From HGM13006 sp900757695 (GTDB taxonomy: Bacteria; Bacillota; Clostridia; Oscillospirales; Oscillospiraceae), in assembly GCA_959607825.1 (NCBI GenBank), contig CAUHNW010000010.1, positions 1 to 64,000 of the forward strand: 64,000 bases of DNA, given 5' to 3'. The notes below the pieces were generated by a model. That model saw nothing but the letters and a program-made list of their open reading frames with translations, ran no database searches and was not told where the DNA came from. Made by a program: the position numbers and the translations under genes. This document shows, in pieces, positions 39,877 to 47,852 of this stretch (its first letter is position 1; every line of letters starts with the position of its first letter).

Positions 39877-39911
39877 AAAAACGAGGCCTCCAATGCTTGG
39901 AGACCTCGTTT
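39877..39911. terminator. Bidirectional terminator
   Basis: AACGAGGCCTCCAA / TTGGAGACCTCGTT arms with a three-base loop and A/T flanks lie between the convergent mobB and DegV-like genes. Confidence 0.82.
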
Positions 39912-39928
39912 CTCATTCCTATCAAAAC

Positions 39929-40654
39929 TTAAAAGGCAGCCATCAACGTTCCCGTTCCCATGAATTTGGATGCCGCCCGATCTGCCGGTACGATCACCAG
40001 CTCCCGGAAGCCGCAGGCCCTTTTCAGCCGCTGCCCCAGCTCCTTTGCCCGTTCCGGACAGCCGGAATACGTAATCACGCAGCGCTTTGGCTTTTCCTTC
40101 CGCCGTGCAAACTGCCGCTGGGCCATAGCGGCAAGCTCCTCCGTATCGCTGTGCCGACTGCGTCCGCGGACATGGAACCGTCCGTCCTGCCCGCCCTCCA
40201 TCAACAGTCTGCGTCCAAAGCCTGCACAAAGGGCTGTGCCCTTGCGGCTGACTGCCTTGCATTCCCGCCGGACATCCGCCCGGTCTAGAACACCAATGGT
40301 GCTGAGGCTCTCGATAAATGCCTGCGTCTCCATCAGCGTCTGCTCCGGCTCCATGCCGGAGAGCAGGAAATCGTGCAGCCGTCTTGCCACAGCCAGCTCT
40401 CCGGAAAAAGCCGTTCTGGTATCCAGCACAAAGATATTCTGGTCTCTGCCGCCGGAGAGCAGTGTGTCTCTTGCTTCACATGCCGCCTGATAGCTGTCGG
40501 AAAACGCAGGAGACATGGTGATCACATAGAGGTCTCCGCCGCGCCGTTCCATGGCTTCCAAAAACCGCCGATCCTTCACCTGCGCAAAATGTACGTTGAG
40601 CAGCTCTGCCGCCGTAAATGTAACGCCCTCATCACAGAAAATGGTATATGCCAT
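39929..40654 (-). CDS. Divergent DegV-like (EDD fold) protein, shortened N-terminus
   Basis: A 241-residue protein related to DegV fatty-acid-binding proteins (FakB group). VITMSPAFSDSYQAACEARDTL is in the place of the family's SSGLSGTYQSA box, and NIFVLDTRTAFSGELAVARR matches the VIDS strand region. DegV proteins are about 280 residues; here the first 50 or so, with the VTDSTAD fatty-acid site, are replaced by a short unrelated start. Lipid binding is therefore uncertain. GAGGTGA six bases before the ATG sets 40654. It has its own promoter. Confidence 0.7.
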   Translation of the reverse strand: MAYTIFCDEGVTFTAAELLNVHFAQVKDRRFLEAMERRGGDLYVITMSPAFSDSYQAACEARDTLLSGGRDQNIFVLDTRTAFSGELAVARRLHDFLLSGMEPEQTLMETQAFIESLSTIGVLDRADVRRECKAVSRKGTALCAGFGRRLLMEGGQDGRFHVRGRSRHSDTEELAAMAQRQFARRKEKPKRCVITYSGCPERAKELGQRLKRACGFRELVIVPADRAASKFMGTGTLMAAF

Positions 40655-40688
40655 AAGGATCACCTCACGATATCGTTTTGTTAATTAG

Positions 40689-40716
40689 ATTATAGCATAA
40701 CATATAATATTTTCAA
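40689..40716 (-). promoter_or_regulatory. Promoter of the DegV-like gene
   Basis: TTGAAA (40711-40716), 16 bases, TGC-extended TATAAT (40689-40694) on the minus strand. Confidence 0.75.
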
Positions 40717-40844
40717 CTGTTCCGGCATAAATATTTACGGTAATTTCGCCCGGGTGCTTCTTTTTATTCCTTTGCCGGAAAATGATAGCTTTAGCCGGTT
40801 AAATGTAGTATGATAAGGTGAGAAACGATCTGGAGGACATTCTT

Positions 40845-41882
40845 ATGGGACACCCTGCTCACACAGATGCCGCACACCGTCATCCCCTTCCGGTTTGGGG
40901 GAAGATTTTGATCATCATCGCCGTCTTTCTTCTTGTGCTGATTCTCAGCATTGCCATCACCATCCATGCGCTGCTCAGTAAAATTGACCGGCCCAGCGTC
41001 GATCAGCAGTACGCAACGGAGAGCGAACTGGAAGAAATCGACCTCCGGGATGCCGTAAGAGAAAATCAAAACGCAAAGACCGTGTACCCGACACTGAACC
41101 CCGAGGACATTCGCTGGAGTCCCGCCGCCGAGGCCATCGACACGCCGCAGGAGCTCTTTAACGTCCTTCTCATTGGCGAGGATGCTCGCCCCGGTGACAC
41201 AGCCTCCCGCTCGGATGCCATTATCCTCATGAGCTTTGATAAAAGCCGCAGCGCCATCACCATGACTTCTTTTTTGCGGGATCTCTATGTGCAGATCCCC
41301 GGCCATCAGGACAACCGGATCAACGCTGCCTATGCCTTTGGCGGTATGAAGCTGCTGGATCAGGCCATTGAACAGAATTTTGGTGTTCACATTGATGCCA
41401 ACGTGGCCATCAATTTCGATGGATTTACCGATGTGATCGACGCCCTTGGCGGGGTAGACATCCCCCTCTCCGATGCAGAGACAAGCTATCTCCGGCTCGC
41501 TCCTGGGGAGAATCATCTGGACGGTGCCACTGCGCTTGCCTATTCCCGGATCCGGGTGCTGGACTCCGACTTTGGTCGGGCCGGCCGCCAGCGAAAGGTG
41601 ATCGATGCACTTTTTTCCAGTCTGAAGCACAGCTCTCTTACAGAGCTCACTGATCTCATCAATACGGTACTCCCGCTTCTCACCACCGATATGAGCAACA
41701 GTGAGATTCTGACCCGCAGCGCAGGGCTGTTCCCCATGCTGTCGGGCAGTACCCTGGGCAGCCTGACCATCCCCGCAGAGGGCACTTACTCCTTCCATAC
41801 GGTCCGGGAAATGTCCGTGATTGTGGCCGATTTTGACGCAAATCGTACGCTGCTGAAAGACACATTGGAACCCGGCTCCTGA
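40845..41882 (+). CDS. LytR-CpsA-Psr (LCP) family wall polymer transferase
   Basis: A 345-residue membrane-anchored enzyme that attaches teichoic acid or capsule-type polymers to peptidoglycan. One membrane segment lies at about 20-43, with the LCP domain outside. NVLLIGEDARPGDTASRSDAIILMSFD, RDLYVQIPGH, NAAYAFGG and GRAGRQRKVIDAL are the family blocks; the Asp/Arg pyrophosphate-binding residues are kept. GGAGG seven bases before the ATG at 40845 sets the start; GTG at 40818 is possible. A single gene; no terminator is obvious after it. Confidence 0.93.
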   Translation: MGHPAHTDAAHRHPLPVWGKILIIIAVFLLVLILSIAITIHALLSKIDRPSVDQQYATESELEEIDLRDAVRENQNAKTVYPTLNPEDIRWSPAAEAIDTPQELFNVLLIGEDARPGDTASRSDAIILMSFDKSRSAITMTSFLRDLYVQIPGHQDNRINAAYAFGGMKLLDQAIEQNFGVHIDANVAINFDGFTDVIDALGGVDIPLSDAETSYLRLAPGENHLDGATALAYSRIRVLDSDFGRAGRQRKVIDALFSSLKHSSLTELTDLINTVLPLLTTDMSNSEILTRSAGLFPMLSGSTLGSLTIPAEGTYSFHTVREMSVIVADFDANRTLLKDTLEPGS

Positions 41883-42074
41883 TTTCTCCTGAAATTCCCG
41901 AACATATTTCAGTATAATAAATATTTTGTAACATTTTCTTAACATATTGATTTTATTCAGATTTTTCGGTGTTTTTATCAGTTTTATTTGATTTTGTGTA
42001 AAAAAACTTTGATTTCTCTGTTAATCTTGGAAAAAGAGTGTTTTTTTGTACTCCAGAAACGTAAAAATAAACTA

Positions 42075-42103
42075 TTGTATTTTAAAAGATCCTATGTTAT
42101 CAT
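42075..42103 (+). promoter_or_regulatory. Promoter of the mgl operon
   Basis: TTGTAT (42075-42080), 17 bases, TATCAT (42098-42103). Bases 41883-42074 are AT-rich and hold no other feature I can support. The leader can form a CACGGC/GCCGTG hairpin at about 42133-42161. Confidence 0.6.
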
Positions 42104-42190
42104 CCATATAGCGGAATTTTTCCGTTCAATCACGGCCTTCTGGCACACTTCCAATGCCGTGAAATTTTACGATCGAAGGAGATCACCACT

Positions 42191-43372
42191 ATGAAACTGA
42201 AGAAACTTTCTGCACTGCTCCTGTCAGGGTGCATGGTGCTGTCCATGGCTGCCTGCGGCAGCTCCGGCACCACCTCCACAACAAGCGCAGCTGCCGACAA
42301 CGGCTCTGCGCCCGCTACCGAGGCTTCCACCGCAGCCGCAGACACCGGCGATACCGCTACTGCTGCCGCTGACGGCGAGGTTTCCGTATTCTACTATACC
42401 TTCGCCGATACCTACATTTCCAGCGTTCGTACCGCTCTGGACGCTCAGCTGGACAGCGCTGGTATCAAGTACACCGACTATGACGGCAACGGCAACCAGA
42501 CCACCCAGACTGAGGCCATTCAGACCGCAATCTCCAAGGGTACTTCCATGCTGATCGTCAACCTGGTTGACTCCGGCTCCGAGGATGCCGCCAACAACAT
42601 CATCAACATGGCCAAGGACAAGGACATCCCCGTTGTGTTCTTTAACCGTGCCGTTTCCACCGCTGAGGACGGCGGCGAGTCCGTTATCTCCAGCTATGAC
42701 AAGTGCGCCTTCATCGGCACCGACTATGAGATGGCCGGCCACATGCAGGGCCAGATGATCGGCGACTACCTGGTTGCCAACTATGACAAGCTGGATCTCA
42801 ACGGCGACGGCAAGATCTCTTACGTCATGTTCAAGGGCGACGAGGCCAACGCTGAGGCAATTGCCCGTACCCAGTACGGCGTTGAGGATGCCGACAAGGT
42901 GCTCACCGATGCCGGCAAGTCCGCTCTGGAATTCTATGACTCCGCAAACTCCAACAAGTATCTGGTTGACCAGAACGGCACATGGTCCGCTCAGGCTGCT
43001 ACCGAGTACATGCAGACCATCCTGTCTCAGTACTCCGAGGCCAACAACAACATGGTAGAGCTGGTCATCGCCAACAATGACGACATGGCTCTGGGCGCTA
43101 TCTCTGCCCTGCAGAACGCCGGCTACAACAAGGAAGGCGCTACTTACATCCCCGTCTTCGGCGTTGACGCAACCGACGCTGCAAAGGAGAAGATTGCTGA
43201 CGGCTCCATGACCGGTACCATCAAGCAGGACGCTGAGGGCATGGCCACCACCATTGCCACTGTTGCCCAGAACTTCCAGGGCGGCAAGGACAAGTTCGAC
43301 ACCGTTGATACCGCTAACGTTGTCGGCACTTGGCGTGTAAACATCCCCTACGCTACTTACACCGGCGAATAA
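42191..43372 (+). CDS. mglB: Galactose/glucose-type ABC transporter substrate-binding lipoprotein
   Basis: A 393-residue lipoprotein (lipobox MAAC, Cys22) that captures galactose, glucose or a galactoside for the MglAC transporter. After a Thr/Ala/Ser linker, the two-lobe domain starts near residue 62. The DLNGDGKIS loop near residue 200 is the calcium loop known in galactose-binding proteins. VFFNRAVS and the VIANNDDMALGAI segment are typical. Codon use is strongly biased to C/G third bases, as in highly expressed genes. First of four genes; AGGAG precedes the ATG. Confidence 0.93.
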   Translation: MKLKKLSALLLSGCMVLSMAACGSSGTTSTTSAAADNGSAPATEASTAAADTGDTATAAADGEVSVFYYTFADTYISSVRTALDAQLDSAGIKYTDYDGNGNQTTQTEAIQTAISKGTSMLIVNLVDSGSEDAANNIINMAKDKDIPVVFFNRAVSTAEDGGESVISSYDKCAFIGTDYEMAGHMQGQMIGDYLVANYDKLDLNGDGKISYVMFKGDEANAEAIARTQYGVEDADKVLTDAGKSALEFYDSANSNKYLVDQNGTWSAQAATEYMQTILSQYSEANNNMVELVIANNDDMALGAISALQNAGYNKEGATYIPVFGVDATDAAKEKIADGSMTGTIKQDAEGMATTIATVAQNFQGGKDKFDTVDTANVVGTWRVNIPYATYTGE

Positions 43373-43389
43373 TCTCAGATTTATGAGCG

Positions 43390-43412
43390 GCAGCCGCGCC
43401 ATCCGGCGCGGC
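43390..43412 (+). other. Hairpin between mglB and mglA
   Basis: AGCCGCGCC and GGCGCGGCT arms with a short loop, without a good T-run. Such stems commonly protect the upstream binding-protein mRNA and lower expression of the ATPase. Confidence 0.55.
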
Positions 43413-43497
43413 TGTCTTCGGGTATACCGCATGCTTTATGTTCACTTGACACAGCCTGTGCGGTACTGCCCAGCATGCAATCAAGGAGGGACCCTTA

Positions 43498-45033
43498 TTG
43501 GACAACAACGCATCTGCCTCCGCCGGCGTTTCCCCGCAGGATTCCCAGGTCCTGCTCCGGATGGAGAACATCTGTAAGACCTTCCCCGGCGTAAAGGCAC
43601 TGGATCATGTATCACTGACTGTCCGAGCCGGAACCGTCCATGCCCTCATGGGAGAGAACGGCGCAGGAAAGTCCACTCTGATGAAATGCCTCTTCGGCGT
43701 ATATAACAAGGACGAAGGACACATTTATCTGGAAGGTCAGGAAATCAATTTCAAGAACTCCAAAGAAGCTCTGGAAAATGGCGTTGCCATGGTTCATCAG
43801 GAGCTCAATCAGGCGCTTAAGCGCAATGTCATGGACAATATCTGGCTGGGGCGCTATCCCAAAATCGGCCCGATCGTCTCTGAAAAGAAAATGTATCAGG
43901 ATACCATGGCCATCTTTGATGACCTGGATATTCATGTAAACCCCAAAGCAATTATGAGCACCATGCCCGTATCCCAGCGGCAGATGGTGGAGATTGCCAA
44001 GGCCGTCTCCTTCCACTCCAAGGTAATCGTATTTGACGAGCCCACCTCCTCCCTGACGGAGACCGAGGTTGAGCACCTGTTCCGCATCATCAATATGCTG
44101 CGGGATCGGGGATGCGGTATCATCTATATTTCTCACAAAATGGACGAGATCCTGCGGATCTCTGACGATATTACAGTCATGCGCGACGGCACTTGGGTCG
44201 CCACTGAGCCTGCCAGCGAAATGACCATGGATCGGATCATCAAGCTGATGGTAGGCCGTGAGCTCACCAATCGCTTTCCGCCCAAGGACAATGTGGTTTC
44301 CAAAGACGTATCCCTGTCTGTCGAAGGTCTCTGCGGTCTCCACAACGCTCTGGACAACGTCAGCTTTGAGGCACATGCCGGTGAAATCCTCGGCATCGCC
44401 GGTCTGGACGGTTCCGGCCGTACCGAAACACTGGAGACCATCTTCGGCGTTGCTGCAAAAAAGAGCGGCACCATCAAGCTGCACGGGAAAACGCTGAAGA
44501 ACAAAACGCCCCGTGAAGCAGTATCCAATGGCTTTGCCCTGCTGACAGAGGAACGCCGCGCCACCGGCATTTTCGGCATTCTGGATATTCAGGAGAACAC
44601 CACTATTTCCAGTCTGAAAAAATACCTGAAATGCGGCCTTCTAAACAGCAGCAAAATGCGAGAGAGCACCGACTGGTCCATCTCTGCCATGCGCATCAAG
44701 ACCCCCAGCCAGTCCACCAAGATCCGTTCTCTTTCCGGCGGCAACCAGCAAAAGGTCATCCTTGGACGCTGGCTTCTGACGGATCCTGAGGTTCTTCTTC
44801 TGGACGAGCCCACCCGCGGCATCGACGTTGGCGCCAAGTACGAGATCTATCAGCTGATCATTGATCTGGCAAAACAGGGAAAGACCATTGTCATGGTCTC
44901 CTCCGAAATGCCGGAGCTGCTTGGTACCTGTGACCGAATTCTCGTTATGTCCGGCGGCAAGCTGGCCGGTGAAGTAGACGCAAAGACCGCTACCCAGGAA
45001 GAGATTATGACCCTGGCTGCGAAATACGTATAA
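43498..45033 (+). CDS. mglA: Sugar ABC transporter ATP-binding protein (MglA type)
   Basis: A 511-residue double ATPase. The first domain has Walker A GENGAGKST near residue 58-66, and the second has SGGNQQKVILGRWLL and LLDEPTRGIDVGAKYEIY, the signature and Walker B of the second half. As in this family, the second Walker A is degenerate (GLDGSGRTE). The start is TTG at 43498 seven bases after GGAGGG. It lies 125 bases after mglB; that gap holds a GCCGCGCC/GGCGCGGC hairpin (43390-43412) that may reduce read-through. Confidence 0.93.
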   Translation: MDNNASASAGVSPQDSQVLLRMENICKTFPGVKALDHVSLTVRAGTVHALMGENGAGKSTLMKCLFGVYNKDEGHIYLEGQEINFKNSKEALENGVAMVHQELNQALKRNVMDNIWLGRYPKIGPIVSEKKMYQDTMAIFDDLDIHVNPKAIMSTMPVSQRQMVEIAKAVSFHSKVIVFDEPTSSLTETEVEHLFRIINMLRDRGCGIIYISHKMDEILRISDDITVMRDGTWVATEPASEMTMDRIIKLMVGRELTNRFPPKDNVVSKDVSLSVEGLCGLHNALDNVSFEAHAGEILGIAGLDGSGRTETLETIFGVAAKKSGTIKLHGKTLKNKTPREAVSNGFALLTEERRATGIFGILDIQENTTISSLKKYLKCGLLNSSKMRESTDWSISAMRIKTPSQSTKIRSLSGGNQQKVILGRWLLTDPEVLLLDEPTRGIDVGAKYEIYQLIIDLAKQGKTIVMVSSEMPELLGTCDRILVMSGGKLAGEVDAKTATQEEIMTLAAKYV

Positions 45034-45049
45034 GAGGAGGAAACCAGCC

Positions 45050-46126
45050 GTGGCTGAAAAACAAGCAACCAAGAAAAACTCCATCCAGACTCGCTGGGCA
45101 CATTTCCAGAGTCTATCCAAGCAGGATAAGCGCCGCACCATTGTAGACATGCTGTTCAACAACGCCATGTACATTATCATTATCCTTGCTATCATCTTTA
45201 TTGCCATCCGGGTTCCCCAGTTTGTATCGCTGTCTTCCATCGTAAACATCATCTCCCTGACAGCTGCAAAGCTGCCCATTGCACTGGGCATTGCCGGATG
45301 CATTGTACTCACCGGTACCGATATTTCCGCAGGCCGTGCCGTGGGTCTCTCCGCCTGTATCTCCGCCTCTCTGCTGACCACTGCCAACAAGATCTTTCCG
45401 GGCCTCGGCGTTCAGCCGCTGCCGCTGGTATTCCTGCTGGTCATCGCAGTGGGTGCTGTGATCGGTCTGGTCAACGGCTTCTCTGTGGCAAAGTTTAAGC
45501 TGCATCCCTTTATTGTCACCCTGTCCACCCAGCTGATCGTCTACGGCACCATCCTGCTGTACCTGAAGATGGGTGAGAATAATGGCCAGACCCTTTCCGG
45601 TCTTTCTGAGGGCTATCGGAATCTGGTGGCAGGCCCCCTGTTCAGCATTGGGAACGTGGCCGTTCCCCGTTATGTGCTCTATGCAATTTTGCTCACTGCG
45701 CTGATGTGGATCATCTGGAACAAGACCACCTTTGGTAAGAACATGTTTGCCGTTGGCTCCAACGAAGAGGCTGCCAACGTTTCCGGTGTAAACGTAACCG
45801 CTACCATCATTATGGTATTTGTCCTGGCCGGCATTATGTACGGCATCACCGGTTTCTTCGACGGTGCCCGCATTGCTTCCGTCAACGCCAACACCGGCCT
45901 CAACTATGAGTGCGACGCCATTGCGGCCTGCGTCATCGGCGGTGTCTCCTTCGTTGGCGGTATTGGTAAGATTTCCGGCATTGTAGTCGGTGTTCTGCTT
46001 CTGCAGATCATTTTTACCGGCCTCAACTTCCTGTCTGTGGATCAGAACGCACTGTATATCATTAAGGGCCTGGTTATTCTGGTAGCCTGCGCCATCGATA
46101 TGCGCAAGTATCTGGTTCGGAAGTAA
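45050..46126 (+). CDS. mglC: Sugar ABC transporter permease (MglC type)
   Basis: A 358-residue membrane protein of the ribose/galactose permease family, with about ten membrane segments. GCIVLTGTDISAGRAVGLSA and the NEEAANVSGVNV stretch near residue 240 are the family blocks, and the Gly-rich CVIGGVSFVGGIGKISG block near 300 is conserved. The start is GTG at 45050 nine bases after AGGAGG. It follows mglA by 16 bases. Confidence 0.94.
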   Translation: MAEKQATKKNSIQTRWAHFQSLSKQDKRRTIVDMLFNNAMYIIIILAIIFIAIRVPQFVSLSSIVNIISLTAAKLPIALGIAGCIVLTGTDISAGRAVGLSACISASLLTTANKIFPGLGVQPLPLVFLLVIAVGAVIGLVNGFSVAKFKLHPFIVTLSTQLIVYGTILLYLKMGENNGQTLSGLSEGYRNLVAGPLFSIGNVAVPRYVLYAILLTALMWIIWNKTTFGKNMFAVGSNEEAANVSGVNVTATIIMVFVLAGIMYGITGFFDGARIASVNANTGLNYECDAIAACVIGGVSFVGGIGKISGIVVGVLLLQIIFTGLNFLSVDQNALYIIKGLVILVACAIDMRKYLVRK

Positions 46127-46129
46127 GCA

Positions 46130-46510
46130 ATGGATCCAAAGGACTCCCTCCGTCCCGGAGATTTCCCCGAGCAGCGGAAGCTGCGCGGCCTGTACAAGCA
46201 TGTAAAGATCTCCGTTCGGACATTGGATATCATCATTGTAGCCGGTATTCTCGCCATCGTGCTGTGCGTCTTTGTGGCGACCCGCCACAGCGGTTATACC
46301 GTCACCTTTGACTCCGCCGGCGGCAGTGATGTAGCTGCCCAAGAGCTTCAATATGGAGATTTTGTCTCCGAGCCTGAGCCGCCTACCCGTGAGGGCTATA
46401 CCTTCGATGGGTGGTACTCAGACGATGCGCTGCTGAATCCATGGGACTTTCAAAACACCCCAGTGGATGGCAGCTTGGAGCTCCACGCAAAGTGGCAAGC
46501 AAAAAAATAG
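46130..46510 (+). CDS. Membrane-anchored InlB B-repeat protein at the end of the mgl operon
   Basis: A 126-residue protein. Residues 1-32 are charged and cytosolic, 33-50 are one membrane segment (IIIVAGILAIVLCVFVA), and 55-123 are a single InlB B-repeat (YTVTFDSAGGSDVAAQELQY, then GYTFDGWYSD and ELHAKW). Such repeats form small beta-grasp-like domains usually strung along surface proteins; one copy on a short anchor is unusual. It starts three bases after the mglC stop without a clear ribosome site, so translation is probably coupled. The operon terminator follows. A role as an accessory to the sugar transporter is inference. Confidence 0.85.
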   Translation: MDPKDSLRPGDFPEQRKLRGLYKHVKISVRTLDIIIVAGILAIVLCVFVATRHSGYTVTFDSAGGSDVAAQELQYGDFVSEPEPPTREGYTFDGWYSDDALLNPWDFQNTPVDGSLELHAKWQAKK

Positions 46511-46516
46511 ACCTTC

Positions 46517-46551
46517 TCCTGCTGCCGCAGCTGCGGCAGCAGGAATTTTTA
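46517..46551 (+). terminator. Terminator of the mgl operon
   Basis: Fourteen-base perfect arms TCCTGCTGCCGCAG and complement, no unpaired loop bases, followed by AATTTTT. Confidence 0.85.
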
Positions 46552-46573
46552 CAGGCTGAAGGAGTTATATTTT

Positions 46574-47008
46574 ATGAAGCCTATTCTTGTAAGCGCCTGC
46601 CTTCTGGGCACAAATTGCAAATACAGCGGCGGAAATAACCTCTGTCCCAAGCTGATGCGTTTGGCAGAGCATCAACCGCTGATCCCGGTCTGTCCGGAGC
46701 AGTTGGGCGGCCTCCCGACCCCGCGTCCCCCCGCCGAACGTCAGGGGGACGCCGTTGTGACCTGCGAGGGCAATGACGTTACCGCCCAGTACCAGAAGGG
46801 CGCAGAGGAAGCCCTGAAGCTGGCACAGCTCTTTGGCTGCGACACCGCCATTCTCAAGGCCCGCAGTCCTTCCTGCGGCCACGGGATCATTTATGACGGC
46901 ACCTTTGCCGGTACAAAAATTCCCGGCTCCGGGGTCACCGCTGCACTTCTGGAGAAAGCTGGGCTCACCATTTATACGGAGCTGGACTTGCCCGATTCCC
47001 TAATTTAA
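46574..47008 (+). CDS. DUF523 domain protein
   Basis: A 144-residue member of the DUF523 family. LVSACLLGTNCKYSGGNN near the start, CPEQLGGLPTPRPPAE in the middle and LKARSPSCGHGIIYDGTF later are the family's three conserved blocks. The Cys residues in each block suggest a metal or cluster site, and the family has been related to 2-thiouracil desulfidases. The exact substrate is not known here. It lies in a unit of its own, 63 bases after the mgl operon. Confidence 0.9.
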   Translation: MKPILVSACLLGTNCKYSGGNNLCPKLMRLAEHQPLIPVCPEQLGGLPTPRPPAERQGDAVVTCEGNDVTAQYQKGAEEALKLAQLFGCDTAILKARSPSCGHGIIYDGTFAGTKIPGSGVTAALLEKAGLTIYTELDLPDSLI

Positions 47009-47018
47009 CACAAAAACG

Positions 47019-47056
47019 CCGGATCGCACCTGTGACATGTTCCCAGTGCGATCCGG
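47019..47056. terminator. Bidirectional terminator
   Basis: Arms CCGGATCGCAC and GTGCGATCCGG with a 16-base loop and A/T flanks lie between the convergent DUF523 and phosphatase genes. Confidence 0.75.
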
Positions 47057-47071
47057 CCGTTTTATTCTTTT

Positions 47072-47836
47072 TCAGGGCTGCTCCACCAGCTTGGTGCGCA
47101 GTGCCGCAATGGTATGCTCCGGCAAGCCGATGATACGGAGATACTCCACCGGTCCGCCGTAACGCTCTGTCAGGTAGTCGATCAGCGTCAGCATTGCGGA
47201 GGCTGGCGTCTGGAAGAAGCTTTCATCCATCTTCGGCCCCTCCATGCCGCCCTCTTTTTCCAGCTTGGGCCCCAGATGCATTTTTCCTTCCCGGATCTTC
47301 TGATACACCGGTTCCAGATACACCTGACTGACGCAGTAGTCCGCCGCAATATCTTCCCGTGCAACGCCTGCAATGGAGAGCAGATAGCAGGTCATAAGCC
47401 CTGTTCGGTCCTTGCCCGTGGTGCAGTGATACAGCAGCGCCCCGGGACAATTGGCTGCGATCTCCAGCACGTCCAGCGCCCAGTCCCGGCTGTCCTCCGC
47501 CATGGTGATGTACTGCTCCCCCCAGCTGAGCTTTTGGGGCATCGGCGGCTTTTTTCCGCCCACAATAGCCGCCTCATGGAACAGCGGCCGTGGATAGTAG
47601 GGCATCAGCGCTGCCAGATCACTGGGCCGTGCCTCCATCTCCCCCCGGCTCCGAAAGTCCATGGACGCTGTGATCCCATAGGCCCGCAGATAGTCGATAT
47701 CCTCGGCAGGCAGTCCCACCGGTGCCTCACTGCGCACAAACACCCCAAAGCGGGTGGTGCCGCCATCCCGGGTGGGAAATCCCCCCAGATCTCTGGCATT
47801 ATACAGTCCCTTCGTCACCAGTCTTCTTGTGGGCAT
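47072..47836 (-). CDS. Tyrosine-protein phosphatase (lipid phosphatase-like DSP fold)
   Basis: A 254-residue phosphatase. YHCTTGKDRTGLMT near residue 135 is the CX5R active site (Cys and Arg kept), and the N-terminal NARDLGGFPTRDGGTTRFGVFVRS block is typical of bacterial PtpB-like enzymes. Substrates may be phosphotyrosine or phosphoinositides. Two ATG codons are possible; the one at 47842 is only three bases from AAGGAG, so 47836 is preferred. It lies 16 bases after the ABC permease gene and may share its transcript. Confidence 0.88.
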   Translation of the reverse strand: MPTRRLVTKGLYNARDLGGFPTRDGGTTRFGVFVRSEAPVGLPAEDIDYLRAYGITASMDFRSRGEMEARPSDLAALMPYYPRPLFHEAAIVGGKKPPMPQKLSWGEQYITMAEDSRDWALDVLEIAANCPGALLYHCTTGKDRTGLMTCYLLSIAGVAREDIAADYCVSQVYLEPVYQKIREGKMHLGPKLEKEGGMEGPKMDESFFQTPASAMLTLIDYLTERYGGPVEYLRIIGLPEHTIAALRTKLVEQP

Positions 47837-47852
47837 TCTCATCTACTCCTTT

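Noticed and set aside
40818..40844. GTG start for the LCP gene
   Set aside because: GGAGG is placed for the ATG at 40845, and the extra nine residues overlap that site.
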